A stretch of DNA of 64,000 bases from Conoideocrella luteorostrata (GCA_032433595.1 JASWJB010000065.1:99975-163974), one strand, 5' to 3'; positions 1 to 11,857 are shown, counted from the stretch's first letter. The notes: generated from the letters alone by a model not told the origin. Numbers and translations: made by a program.

Positions 1-461
1 TCCATGGTGTAAACCCCGTCATGGCTCCCAGATTCTAGGGTTTCGAGATGGTGGTAGTCCATCTTCTTAACGGACACGAGAGATCCGATCTCGCCAGACC
101 GGGCAACATTGCGCTTTGCTTTAGCAAGGTGGTGATCTGTGACGTCAATGGCAGTCACCCGCAAGCCGTGCTTTGCCATGTAGAGAGCTACATGGCCAAC
201 TCCGCAGCCAGCATCCAAGACTTGAGAGCCTGGAGCGACATCAAGGAGCCGGTACATCTTCTCCTCCATTCTCCGCAAAGGCCCACCTAACGGAAACATC
301 CGATACGTATCTTTCTCCCAGTACCCAAAATGGCGCGTGTTTCCCAGCAGAAGCCAGTAGCCGATTCGCGATTCGGCCGATTCGTAGAGGCCTCGAAGCA
401 TGTGGTTGTCATTAACGACTGGTGTCGAGTTGGCCTCTGGGGCCTTCGCTGGAGTGGACAT
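1..461 (-). CDS. Class I SAM-dependent methyltransferase (3' end outside window)
   Basis: The frame reads 153 residues from an ATG at 461 to the window edge without a stop, so only the N-terminal half is seen. Residues 81-90 (VLDAGCGVGH) are the glycine-rich SAM-binding motif I of class I methyltransferases, and AIDVTDHH at about 104-111 follows as the acidic strand that binds the ribose. The segment HFGYWEKDTY before it resembles the N-terminal region of fungal UbiE/sterol-methyltransferase-like enzymes. The last visible residues (DGVYTM) match the motif IV region of that group. Substrate cannot be told. Methyl transfer is well supported; the subfamily is inference. Confidence 0.85.
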   Translation of the reverse strand, partial: MSTPAKAPEANSTPVVNDNHMLRGLYESAESRIGYWLLLGNTRHFGYWEKDTYRMFPLGGPLRRMEEKMYRLLDVAPGSQVLDAGCGVGHVALYMAKHGLRVTAIDVTDHHLAKAKRNVARSGEIGSLVSVKKMDYHHLETLESGSHDGVYTM

Positions 462-2363
462 GATGAAAGGATGGTACGTAAGAACAAGAAGGAAAAACAG
501 ACCAGAGCAAGAGGGTTTGGCGCGTGACTCTCTCACTCTTTGTGCGCGTGAATAAAAGAAAAAGCGCGACATATTGAGGAGAAATGGCACACTGCTCGCT
601 CCATTGCAACCTTATTACAGGCCTTCCTGAATGAAAAGCCTCATGCACCAACACCACTCCCCTCCGTCACTCCCTCCGCCGACAACAAACATTTTTAAAC
701 ACTAGACAGGGCTGGGAAAACACATCGTCACTACCATCCTACTAGACAAAACGGTACAGCACATCCTCCGTGACAACTATTGCGACGAACATCTGGCGCA
801 AGTTCTAGAATCGGTCAATTGGTGCGGGCACTAAGCGCACTCTGAGCCGGCAAAGGGTCTTTGTGTCTTTGTACTAGTACATATCGCAGGTCCACCTTTG
901 CTATTTTTAGCCGTTGACTTCCAGCGACGAGCGCTGCATCGAAGTCACTCCTCCTAACGGTCTGTAATGCGGCGTGATCCACTTGGTCCCGTCCCCCGTC
1001 TTGTGTTGTACTAGTACAATGGACACCACGATCTCTCATTTACAAATAAAGACAGCTTCTCGGCTTCTCGAATGGCTTTAGTATTAGTTACGACTTCAGT
1101 GCACCTGCCATAATTGTTAACGGCAATGCCAGACACGGGGCAACTTTCAGGACTACCTGTTATGCGAATTGAGTGGCCGCATTTCGAAACCTATACTACG
1201 GACACATATATGCACAACCACTCCGCCAGCCGCCTGAGCTCGGCGCCCTGGTGCTCAGTAAAACCATGGACCCGATGATCCGTGAGCGATCTGAACCGGC
1301 TTTAGCCAGTCATTTCACGGCTACCATCTCGTACTTTTTGCTCCATGTACCTAAAGAGGTTCATGCAGTGTTGCAAGATGGCAAATCTCCGATGGAAACA
1401 TGTATCCGTTCTCTGATCGTTAGCTATCCCTTGTTTGATTCTCATCATGATCACTCAATTGTACGGCAAAACAGGAGGCAGCATGCACCAAAGGCGTAGA
1501 CTGGAATTGGTATTTGTTTGGACCGAACGAGTCGCGCCCTGGCTCATTTGAACTTGAGAATTCCGCTGAAACCTCTGACTACCCAGGCATATCGTTGAAC
1601 GAGCTGCTTGTGGACATCCATTATAGCTACTGCTATCTATATCGTCGTCGCGCATCGTGGCTTCTCCGATGTTTGCCAATTGACACCGAGCGATCAGCCC
1701 CTTGCAATAACTCGGAGCTTAATAGTAAACTGCTGCGAATCTTTCATGCATTAACGCAAGAGTCCATTGCTGCTGCTAGAGACAATTGCTGCTTGCAGCG
1801 CGGCATAGCATGACTTATAGCGAATTCGTACGTAATCATACTGCAGGAAGTTACAAGATGCAGGGCACTGTGTTGAGGCTTCCAAAAGGCAGGGTTCGGG
1901 ACAGGCAAGCAAGTAGTGCTACTTTATTGGCTCAAAACATATAATTCAATTGGAGGACATATTTTCTATCTCATTAAGCTTTTTCATATCATAATGAGTT
2001 ATTCGATCATGCACTGATGTAACAGGGCTTAGATCAGAAGCGGAAGGAACATACGCATCTGGGTTTGATGTGCAATTAAGCCGCAGAGCAGGGCTCTCTC
2101 GGCCGTCCAAATGACAGTTTACTTTTTCCCCAAACTTGTCATAATATCAGGCATACAATAAAACTTAATCTCGGACTGCAACAGTAAGGGCTTCACCTTC
2201 AGCCTCTGAGATGTTAAAGACGCGGCTAAAGGGCCTGAGATGAATATAAATACAACACTCTGCCCGTCCCTTTTCAAATCCTCATCACCAACTCCGACTA
2301 CATTCCTCAGCATACAAAAGCTTCCCGATTACTTTATAACAAGAAACACCAACACGACTCAAA
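462..2363. other. Intergenic, no assignable gene
   Basis: Two unrelated open stretches on the plus strand (1173-1499 and 1514-1813, different frames) show no motif I recognise and no convincing intron joining them. The right end holds the promoter of the secreted-protein gene. Confidence 0.5.
2245..2251 (+). promoter_or_regulatory. TATA box of the small secreted protein gene
   Basis: TATAAAT lies about 113 bp upstream of the ATG at 2364, with a pyrimidine-rich leader after it. A clear TATA box suggests strongly regulated expression; this is inference. Confidence 0.5.
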
Positions 2364-3026
2364 ATGCATCTCGCTCAGTTCTCTACTCTTGCCCTCTTCG
2401 TCCTGTCCGCCGCGGCCGGCCCTGTGGATTCCCCAGTCGACGCCGAGGGCCGTCATGCCAAGCCAGCAGTTCTAGTGCGTCCTTTTCACCCTTTCACATC
2501 CCAATATTAGACTAACAAACGCACAGGGCAGTCGCTATCCAGGCGCCAAGTGCGGTACTAATGGGAGGGCTGTACAGCTGGTCTCTGGAGCGTGCAATGC
2601 TGTTCCCCGCGGGTTGGTTTCCACCACGCTCAGCTCCTCCTACTGGGTTATAAACACTGAGATACTGACAAGAATATAGCTCCTCTGTCAAGATCACTGC
2701 CAAGGGCACCACCTGCTACACATACAAGTATGTATCAGCCATTACGAAAAACTTGGTAACTGCTCTAACGGTCCAGCAGGCAACAGCAGTGCAAGGGTCA
2801 GGGGCAGCGCGTGTCGGCTCCCGTGAAATGCCACACTCTCCAGAGCTGGGGGAACCCCGTCTCCGTCAAATGTGTCGGAAAGGAAAAGCGTCACAAGGAA
2901 CCCAAGCACCCTAAGGACCCCAACCATCCTGAGGACCCCAACCATCCTAAGCATCCTAAGAACCCTAAGAACCCTAAGCACCCCAAGCACCCTACGCCCG
3001 ACCCGGATGCTGATGACGAGGAGTAA
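2364..3026 (+). CDS. Small secreted cysteine-rich protein with (X-X-Pro) repeat tail
   Basis: Four exons: 2364-2474, 2527-2612, 2680-2727, 2780-3026, giving 163 residues. The first 18 or so residues (MHLAQFSTLALFVLSAAA) are a typical signal peptide. The middle carries six cysteines (KCG, ACN, TCY, QCK, KCH, KCV), enough for three disulfides. A dibasic KR follows the last cysteine. After it comes a tail of about ten tripeptides of the form K/N/E-H/D/N-P (KHP, KDP, NHP, EDP, KNP), ending in an acidic DPDADDEE. Size, signal peptide and cysteine content fit secreted effectors, antimicrobial-like proteins or cell-wall proteins; no family is recognised. The KR could be a Kex2 site that releases the tail. 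Splice sites are all GT-AG and keep the frame. Confidence 0.75.
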
Positions 3027-3605
3027 CTGCCACGCGAGCTGGGTTTAGTGCGGACTAATCTATATTTGTTGGATATATTTTAGCCGCCTAAACGACTCCG
3101 AAGCCTTTCGTCACGAGAGCTTTACCACTTTCCTTCTCTGTTTTTTAACTAACGCCGCTCGTTATATATACTTAGATAGATTAAATTTACCGTGGCCATC
3201 ATCAGCTATGTATGATGTCCAGTCATTATGGTAGTATGGCGTCCCCACTTGTCAGCTCTGTGAACCATGATAAAGGCAGAGACAACAGCCGGCTTATTGT
3301 AGTCTAGTGTTCATGATGACAGTGCCATTTTCGTCAAAACTTATGTGACACCAAAGCACCCTAACATGCAAGGTTCCACACGCGACGTGCGGCAAGCCCC
3401 CCTTCAGACGGTCCAGCCAACCCGCCGCTTGGGCTACTAATTAGCGAACTACTGCCTAAAAGCCTGTCGCACCGCTTAGTCAACCTCCTAGCCATATTTA
3501 TTACAGACGGTATGTGGAGATCTTAGCCCCAGGTTCCTCCCCCGGGACTAACCACCCCCGTCCCGTCCCGATCGCAACCTCACGACCTCGAGCCGCTCGC
3601 ACTAT
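3027..3605. other. Intergenic
   Basis: Nothing gene-like is seen; it holds the 3' flank of the secreted-protein gene. Confidence 0.5.
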
Positions 3606-4359
3606 TTGACCATGGATATCTCCTCATATGCAGTGACCGAGGAGGACATTGACATACTGTCCACTTTTCTGACCGCCACCTTTTTTTCTCTCCTGCATAT
3701 GTCTATGTGTACGGATCTTGTGGCGGGCGTCGCCTTCGGTCGAGTCCGTCGTCAGCTTCTCGCCCTTGAGATGGAACAGCGTCTGCTCCAGACTGCAGAG
3801 GACTTTGGGGATGTCTGATAGCGCTCTGACATGTTGCATCGAGCTCCTTGCTAACTTGCATACCATATTCTTTGCCTCGGCACGGGTGAACAGGCTGAGA
3901 TCAATACAGTCCCCGGATGTTCGCATTTCGTTGAACGGCTATTATGCTAATATCCTTGAGAGACTTTCCCGGGCTTATCTGAACGCTTTAAACCAAGTTT
4001 AGACGAGGTACGTGAAGAACTCCCACTACTATTTGGGCCGGAGAATCCGATGATACTCGACCATGACGACCTCTCAAAGATGAATATTCTTGTGGACGAG
4101 AACACTGGACGCATCACTGGCATGGTCGACTGGGTTGACGCCTTGGTTTCTCCCTTTGGCACGTCTCTCGGGGGTTTCGAAACTATTCTTGGCGTAGAGA
4201 CATCGTCAGGCAGCTGGAAAATTCCATCCCTCTCATGACTCCCTCCGATCGCAGTTTTGGAAAACCTGCTATGACATTACTGGACCTCTTTCCGACGATG
4301 ATAAGAGAGCGATCCAAAATTATGAGGTTATTTGGTTTGTTTCGCACTTGCACCTTTGA
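3606..4359 (+). pseudogene. Aminoglycoside phosphotransferase/kinase-like pseudogene
   Basis: The best part, 3986-4210, reads a phosphotransferase core: LDHDDLSKMNILVD, then TGRITGMVDWVDA. H-D-D-x4-N is the catalytic loop of the APH/choline-kinase fold, and the D of VDW stands where the metal-binding Asp is expected. The frame then breaks in the AAAA run near 4219-4222: removing one base continues the protein as KFHPSHDSLRSQFWKTCYD to a stop at 4357-4359. A second break lies near 3973-3978, where NILERLSR (frame of 3718) must shift to LSERFKPSLDEV. The N-terminal part (from about 3606) is only weakly recognisable. Two frameshifts with good similarity on both sides indicate a dead gene; two assembly errors in homopolymers would be the alternative. 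Confidence 0.65.
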
Positions 4360-5928
4360 GGGCCGACCAGAAAATGTAAAGTCGTTGCGTCTTGCAAATA
4401 TAAAATCGAACCTAGCGTGCCCCGAGGCATTGTGTCTGCATTAAATCATATTGTCAATAAGCAGCCGTACTTGGGGCCCTCTTTGAATGGAGAAAGCTGT
4501 ACATTGCAGCACTTATCTTATTGCTACAAGGCTCGAATCTAATGTGATCAATAGCTCTCATTCAGAATCTACATCGTCATGGGGTATGCATGCAAATAGC
4601 GAAGAGAGAATGAGCAAACAAAATGAATTGATTCCTTGCGGTTAAGCTCTTTAAAGAATCTAAAAGAAGTGATGGTTAAGAAGACGAATTCGCAGTGGTG
4701 GGAGCGCAGTGAACTGATATCCTATTGATTCAACAGCACCACGTGGCATATGATGCCCCTCCTAAGGTTGGGACATGCCAAAAAAAGAGGCCCGAAGCGG
4801 ATGGATACCTACTGCAGTACGGAGTAGTCTTGTTCCAATTGTCGCGTGCAATCCTCACGCGCGACTCAAAACCTGGCGTCGACGTTGGCGATAAAGATCA
4901 AGCCGGTGGACTAGATAGAAACTGGACTTCCTGAGCTGGCCATACCAAGTGATGATTTCTCTTAGTTCCTCGACGTGGCCCCATGTCGCTACACATCTCG
5001 GAGTTGAACCCGTGGAAGGTCATTATATCGCAATTAGAGACATGAGGTCAGCACGGATCAAGTGGCAAAGCAGTCGCAACGCGGTTAAGGTGCAGGGGCT
5101 AGTTACATAGTGGTAGAACTCCTCCATGTCCTCCTTTGCAAAGAAACGGCGGAGACTGGGAAAGGTCGATGCGGCTATGATATTGAAAGTAGTCGTTTCG
5201 GGGGAGGCTCTTCGCTTCTGAGAGATATGGGTTGCGGTGCTTCTGGCAATGTGGTGTACTGTTCAGTTACGGAGGAATATCGTAGTCTCCTTGTCTCATA
5301 ACCCTCGGGAGATGTGGTTTTATGTTCTCCTCCTCGCCTTCTGCGGAGTAACAGCTCGAACCGCCACTCAAGGACGACGTGCGTTCGGTCAGACAGATAT
5401 GACGCTCATCACATCGCATCGCGGCGGGTCTGTGGAAGTTGTACGATAACGGCCGGACCAGAGAAGATGCTGCATGGGAAGCACCGCTTCGACGGAGAAT
5501 GTGTATATTTGGTACACAGTCTCCCACCGAGCTATCTTCATGACCACCGATAAGCAATCCATTTGGGATATTGATGGTTAACTGCCGCGTTACGTCGCGC
5601 GAAAGTCCTGCCAGTGATCCGATCCGTTATCAGCTATTACTCCTTTGGCGAACATTCACAAATAATTATCACATAAGTCAACTCGGCATCGGTGATTTCG
5701 CAGCTTCTCCGTATCATTGTCTCCCCGCCATGCGACAACCCGAAATGAAGATGACCAGTGGATTACTTAGAAAGCTCTAAGCGGTGTCTTGATGAAGGAC
5801 AATGGTCCGATAAGATAACTGTCATGTATTTTCAAACTCTCGGGTACTGAATCCACAAGAAGCCACGTTGTTTCCAAGATGACACAGCATGTGAATAGCC
5901 AATGTTTTCCCTTCCGCAAGCATCGTAT
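4360..5928. other. Gene-poor intergenic region
   Basis: Only short open frames without recognisable motifs. One copy of the dispersed word TACGGAGTA lies at 4818-4826. Confidence 0.5.
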
Positions 5929-6378
5929 TTAATTCAGAAACTCGTGGAGAGTCGTCACATCCATAATCCCATTCTCATCTAGTCTCGCCGTCTCAACAAC
6001 CTCGCCATTGATGCGCTGATACTTCGCTAGCGTAGGAACGCCATTTACATCCCAGTTCTTTCTGTAGATGTTCTCCGGGTTCTTCCATCTATAGTCGCAC
6101 AGTAAGCTTCCACATTCTCATTCTGGTAATCATGGAGCAGGGCGAGACACCTACTCTGGTCGCTGCCCTACTTCCACCACATTCAGCTTGGGCGATATCT
6201 CTCCCTCAAATGCAGCGACGACGTGTGGCCACGAGGCTCGAACGTCGGGACACCAGGGCTGGTTGGTCTCGGGGTCTTCTGATGAGATGAATATGACGAA
6301 GATCTTGGCGTCGGCGTCTTGGGGCAGGGCAAGCTGCTTGGCAGAGCTTGGGACAGCAAAGTCTTTAGAGATGGGCAT
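5929..6378 (-). CDS. Thioredoxin-like protein, Clot/TXNDC17 family
   Basis: Two exons on the minus strand, 6378-6155 and 6088-5929, joined by a 66-nt GT-AG intron; 127 residues. I chose the ATG at 6378 (MPISKDF) because upstream in-frame residues lack family character and the length then fits the Clot family. Residues 25-46 read as a beta strand into the redox loop WCPDV. In animal TXNDC17 the motif is WCPDC; here the resolving cysteine is valine, so a classical dithiol reductase activity is doubtful. The C-terminal half (NWDVNGVPTLAKYQR) has the cis-proline VPTL of the thioredoxin fold. Probably cytosolic; partner unknown. Confidence 0.85.
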
Positions 6379-6892
6379 GTTGGCTGTTCTGTTCGGTATC
6401 CCTGGCCCTGAATTGATATGCAAAGGATGTAGTGTTATTTCAATGTGCAGACTGGTTCTGTGAGATTGACGTCGCAGATGAGTTCGGCATTGCCCATTCA
6501 AGACCCGCACTTACCCCTGCCGACCTCATCGCTGTTGTGCAGAATCGTGGTTCACTTTCCATACTCTCTCTACTGTACTAACTAGCCGGTACTCCGCAGA
6601 CGAACGCATTTGACGGCTTGGGAGAAAAAAGTATAGTCGTGGGATATAGTAAGAATTATCTACATTGAATTGAATCAGCTGTGGTTCTAACGCGTTAATG
6701 TATATTTTACAATCTTTTTTATAGATATTCATAACTACTATCAGTATTATGTTTGCGTCATCTCGCATGTTTGTAGCAGGCTCAAACGGTGGCGCGACTA
6801 GTGGCGGGGCACGGACAGCCTGCCCAACCGCCTTCGGGGGAGATAAATTGACAGTAGGTGGTACTCGCTAACTCGGACACCGCCAATCCATA
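6379..6892. other. Intergenic, AT-rich in part
   Basis: Upstream flank of the thioredoxin-like gene and the unreadable beginning of the argininosuccinate lyase relic. No intact frame. Confidence 0.4.
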
Positions 6893-8173
6893 GGCACGAT
6901 CGATGACCTGATGATGGAATTCAACGAATCGCTTACTTTCGACAAACCTCTAAAAAGTCGATCTCAAGGGCTCCGCGACCTACGTGAAGGGGCTTTTCCA
7001 GCTAAAGATACTATCTGAGGATGAATTGGCCCGAATCCTGTCCGGCTTGAAGGAGGTGAAGAAGGAGTGGGAGAATGTAACCTTCAAGATGGACTTCAAG
7101 TCTGACGAAGATATTCACACGGCAAATGAACGTCGGCTTGCGGAAGTGATGGGATCATCGATAGCGGGTAAACTCCACACTGGACGGTGTTGCAATGACC
7201 AAATCGCCACGGATATGCGACCCTGGGCAGGAGAGCAGCGTGCCGACAGAGCAACGTCGATGAAAGGTCTTCTCGGGATGTGTGCTACAAGACACAGTCC
7301 AATCTCCCTGTTCTGATGCCCGGTTATACACACTTGCAGCGTGCGCAACCTGTACAATTCTCACACTGGCTTCTTGGCCATGCAACATTCCTCAAGGGCG
7401 ATTTCCAGAGACTAGAAGGCATTTAAGAACGCGTCTCCAGCTGTCCTCTGGGTCTTGGTGCGCTGACCGGAAACCCTTTCGGCATCGATCGCGACTTTCT
7501 GGCCAGCGATATCGGCTTCAAGTCTGTCTGTCCCAACAGTCTTGCTGCAGTAGCGGACAGGGACTTTGTCGTTGAAACTCTACAATGGTCCAGCCTTATG
7601 ATGACACATCTAAGCCATCGAAGAATCCAGACAGTTTGGAGCTCATCAGGGGCAAGGCCGGGAGGGTCCAGGGACAAGTAAGCTTGTGCTCCCACTTTTG
7701 TCATGTAACTGCTCTAACCGGAGTCAGGCACTTGGTTTTCTCTCCTCTCAAGAGTCTTCCGACCTATAACAAAGACCCCCAGGAAGGCGTCGAGCAAATG
7801 CTCGACTGCGTCAAAACTGTATCCCACTGCCTGGCAATTATTCAAGGTGTTATCAGCTCTCTCCAGATTCATGCGGATAAGATGAAGTCTACTTTAACTG
7901 CTGATATGCTTTCAACCGATACTTGGTTCTGAGAGGTGTCCCCCTCTGGTAGACCCATCATATTGCCCGCTCGCTGGTTCTCAAAGCCGAAGAGAGCAAG
8001 ATTTCAATTGCTGAGCTATCCCTGAAAGACTTGAAAGAGATCTCACCGTTGGTCGAGATATTGTTAAAGTCTTCGACTTTGAGAGGTTCGTGGAACGCAG
8101 GTCTGCTGCGGGTGGCACGAGCAAGAGCTCTGTGCTGGCGCAAATTGCCGCCGTAGAGAGTCTTTTGACTTAG
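6893..8173 (+). pseudogene. Argininosuccinate lyase pseudogene
   Basis: The relic can be followed through most of the enzyme. It starts with GTIDDLMMEFNESLTFDKPL, shifts frame in the A-run near 6951-6956, continues as VDLKGSATYVKGLFQL, then EDIHTANERRL and [19 protein letters not shown]. The last is the diagnostic KLHTGRSRNDQ block with two residues changed. After another shift before 7310 it reads [13 protein letters not shown], has an in-frame TAA at 7424-7426, then CPLGLGALTGNPFGIDRDF. A deletion near 7620 removes the GSSxMPxKK catalytic serine loop. NPDSLELIRGKAGR follows, a remnant intron at about 7678-7730, then LPTYNKDPQEGVEQML, further breaks after 7930, and the C-terminal GGTSKSSVLAQIAAVESLL with TAG at 8171-8173. 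It cannot encode an active enzyme. Confidence 0.88.
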
Positions 8174-10116
8174 CTTTATAAGCAAAGATACAGAGGTCTG
8201 GAGAGAATCATTTTCAGCCCAGGCTGATAATCAGAATGGCTCTACGTCATTTTCGACGGTTATCGACGAAATTTTATCCTTTCAGGGTTCTGGCGCAGCA
8301 ACTGAAGAACTATTTTAGCAACTATAAATAGTGAGGATAAAACAAAAGGATAACAGCCTGACGGCTTAATTAGAATTGCAAGAACTATATTGTGTTTGCC
8401 TTGTTCAGATGTATGTGATTGGTAACAGCAGTTCTCGTACGGCTTGCCCAGCCTGGTACTCCATGGATATGAACAAAGAGGTAACGCTTGGTTAGAGACC
8501 ACAAACTCCAATTTATGGGCGACTGATCAATTGATTCATTGATATAGCTTCTGCAGCTAATGTCGTCGACCAACAGTCTGTCCTCGCTGGTGGTCAGCCG
8601 TTCAGTTGTTGAACAGTAAAAGCGGCTCGGTCTCCGCGGCTACGCCGGATTGTTGCTGTGAAGTGAAAATACGGACGCGGCGCTTGTAACTTGTTACAGT
8701 ATAGTGGCTGATAGGACAGTAACCTTGTTTTGTTCCACTAGAAAACGTGGAGACAGACCGAGAATCAACGTTCCTGCATGGAGCCAATTCGGTTGTGCAG
8801 TATTACTAGGATGTGAGAGTCGTCACAGGACATGAAAGCTTTGTGATGATGGACAATGAAAGTACCTCACGATTGACTCTTTACAAATTCGAAGCCTGCC
8901 TGCCGTATTGGGAGATAGCAGGGGTTGGTTCACCACTGATCTTTGCAGGTCTACGTGGACTCTTCCAGGCACCAGCCATATATACACGTTCAATCCTCTT
9001 CGGCAACGCTGGAGCCAAACCACGTCATAGGGGCGGGCGTGTCAACTTCGAATACACGGTTTAGCTGGGTTTGGGGAAACGTGGCCCGTTGGCCGATGGT
9101 TTATTTAAGACGGATGTACCAACTCGCATTTATTGTTGCTTGAAATTTCTGCTGTTCTCAAAATATCGAAAACAAGCTGCTAGGCCTATCAACCCTACTT
9201 TGTCCTTCTCTCGGCCATCTCGGCGCATTCGCGAACATCCGTTACCAGACAGTCGGTTAAGTCGGTAATACTGTCAGTAAGTCACACGAGCTGCTTTGCC
9301 TCACTCACCGTCTCACTTGCAATGTCAAGGCCCCTCTACAATAAGCCTCTCCTCTGTCTGTATTGTCTGAGCATGGGGTTGGCATCATCCCTGGCCATGT
9401 TAGCGCATCAGGTGTCCGTGTACTGGGGCTTCGATCAGTGCACTGGGTCTCATTTGATCTCAGTTGATCAGTGTAGTTTGTCTCATCGTTGCGCCGTGCG
9501 CGGGAGCTGTGGTCCCTCCTCACACGACTGAATCGTGCCTGCGCAACATCTCGCCCCAGACCAGACTCCCGCCGATGTGATCCCTGCCGAGGACCCTTCA
9601 TGCTTGCATCTTGAGGCTTGTCCGAAAGAGCATGGTTTGGCACTGGCAGGTCTAAACACTGGCAGCCTGATAAATACTCCAGAGTGGTTGTATTGCAGTA
9701 TTGTGTGTTTTGTAATCGCATCCGAGACCAGCTCCGTTAACGCCGCCCAAGCTCATAGTTGCTGTCCATTATCACCATTGGTATCGCGCCCGTAAGCGTC
9801 AAGCGTCCGCACCCGTCACGTCACGAGCCCATTTTCGTCGACACCCCACGCCACCACCACCACCACCACCACTACGGAGTACTACCACCACTGCCCGACG
9901 CCCTTGGACCCAGCCATCGATCCCCCTCCAGCGAGGTGCGTCCATGCTGAAACTTCCAACTCTTTCCTTCTTCCACCAAATAATTTATAAAGCATCGCTT
10001 ACGCATTTCTAAATCCAGTCCGACCTTATTGCTTTCCGCCTCGGTCAAGAAAAGGCCATAGACCTATTTTATTCATCTCAAGTCCCGGGGCCACAGGCCT
10101 CGACGCCGCCGCGACC
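8174..10116. other. Gene-poor intergenic region
   Basis: No recognisable gene. A (CCA)n microsatellite at about 9851-9872 runs directly into the dispersed word TACGGAGTA at 9873-9881. The right end is the leader of the HVA22-type gene. Confidence 0.5.
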
Positions 10117-11413
10117 ATGTTCGACCTCTTTGCCATGCTCTTATCGTAGGTATCCATTGCCCCGCCATGTCGTCACAAGGGTCTCTCGTCTGTTCGGCTC
10201 GGTTTGCGACCAGCGAGCCTGCGCAGCACGGCAGAACCCTCGTACTCCCCAACTCGACACTCTAATATTGTGCATCGTGAATCGCGTGCTAATGCGACCA
10301 ACATCCCGAACAGCTCCGTTGCCTCTTTCCTATTCCCGATCTTCGCTTCATATAAGGCTCTGAAGACTTCGGATCCCGCCCAGTTGACACCATGGCTTAT
10401 GTACTGGGTTGTTTTCAGCATCTGCCTGTTGGTTGAGTCGTGGTTCTCTTTCATCCTCTTCTGGTACGTCCACACCAACCGAACCGGCAATATTCTCTGT
10501 CTTTCAGATTAGTTCTTACTTACGCAATTTTTCTTTTTTAAAAAGGATTCCACTATACGGCTACCTTCGCCTCCTCTTCTTCCTCTACCTCATTCTGCCT
10601 CAGACGCAAGGCGCCAGAGTGCTCTACGAGGAGAGAGTTCATCCTTTCCTCGAAGAGAATGAAAACACCATCGACGAGTTCATCGCCAGCTCTCATGACC
10701 GCCTCAAGGCCGCTGGCATAACCTACTTCAGGCGCGCCATCGAGTACCTCAAAACGAACATCCTCAATCTACCTCCCACAGAACCGGAATCTACCCCTGC
10801 CCAATCCGCCTCTGCTGGGCCTCAGAGCTATACACAGTCGCTCCTCTCTCGGTTTAGTGTTCCGACGACAAGATGGGCTGGAGCCGCTAATACCGGCAAC
10901 GAGTTTTACAATCTGTTGGCGCATGCTGTTTCTGCAGCGACGAACGCTGGCGGCTTTGCCGGCGGATCAAATGGGCAAAATATGACAGACTCGGCGACAC
11001 TCATCCCTCCCCACCTGAGAGGCTCAGCTGAGAGGATGAACTTTATTGCTGCTCAGCGTGAGCGCCTTAACATCGTACTCGGTGCATTGGACCGAGAGGC
11101 CCAGCAGATCCAACGAGATGGCCATGACGGCTCACGCTCCTTGGCCCCAGGCGGTTTCGCTTCTGGCAGCGGCGCGCATGATGCCGACGACAGCGAGACT
11201 ACCCAGAGACCACCAAGCGGTTTGAGCATGTTCAGCGCGCTAAGCAAGAGCCGTAGCGAAACCGACTTTGAGAAAGTCGAAGCCGAAAGCGGGGCTGAAG
11301 AGGAACTGAATCTTCGACGTCGGCACGCATCGTCGGGGATGTCGGGAGGCTCGTGGATGCCATGGGGGTGGGGGACTGGTGCTGAGGGCAGTACCGGGCC
11401 AAAAGAAGATTAG
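10117..11413 (+). CDS. TB2/DP1/HVA22 (REEP/Yop1-type) ER membrane protein
   Basis: Three exons: 10117-10145, 10314-10463, 10546-11413; 348 residues. Residues 1-100 form the TB2/DP1/HVA22 domain: hydrophobic hairpins (SSVASFLFPIFASYKAL, WLMYWVVFSICLLVE) and the family signature PLYGYLRLLFFLYLILP with a following YEERVHPFL. Such proteins insert as hairpins into tubular ER and curve the membrane. The C-terminal 200 residues are low-complexity, rich in Ser, Gly and charged residues, typical of the longer filamentous-fungal paralogue rather than the short Yop1. Intron 2 contains a nearer CAG (10505-10507) that would bring in a stop, so the acceptor at 10544-10545 is used. Confidence 0.87.
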
Positions 11414-11857
11414 GAATATTACCCACTGCAGGTGAGGAAGGAGTTTGGGATATTTGTTTAGATTTATAAGCCTTGGCTTAGAAGGATCGAGGCTGGAGTC
11501 ACTCTCTGAACACCTCGTAAATGGACAACTCCTGTTGATTACCCTTGGTCTAAATTACGATTGATGCTTCACACGGTCATACTTGACGTACACAATTAGT
11601 TACCCCCGAAACATGGCGACTTTTTCAGAGTAATAAATGTCTTGTCCTGTAGATTAATTAAGCACAAAATAGACGGCCTCTGCCATCCATGGCAGATAAC
11701 TATCTATAGAACGCCATGTAAGGCCGGACACTTTGTCCAACTATCGTACAATCACACAATCCCAACTAAAATACATGTTTAATATTCCACGCGTCTAGTT
11801 TCATATCAAGACCAACATCCGTCACGGTATTCTTGTAAAACAACTCGCTCACTGGGC
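11414..11857. other. Convergent intergenic region
   Basis: 3' flanks of two convergent genes; nothing else seen. Confidence 0.5.

Noticed and set aside
1173..1813. Two consecutive open stretches (108 and 99 codons)
   Set aside because: Different frames, no intron consensus joining them, no recognisable domain on either.
2742..2990. Leucine/valine/arginine repeat protein on the minus strand
   Set aside because: It is the antisense image of the KHP/KDP repeat tail of the secreted protein.
9759..9950. Short frame with a histidine run
   Set aside because: The His run comes only from the (CCA)n microsatellite; no start context or conserved part.
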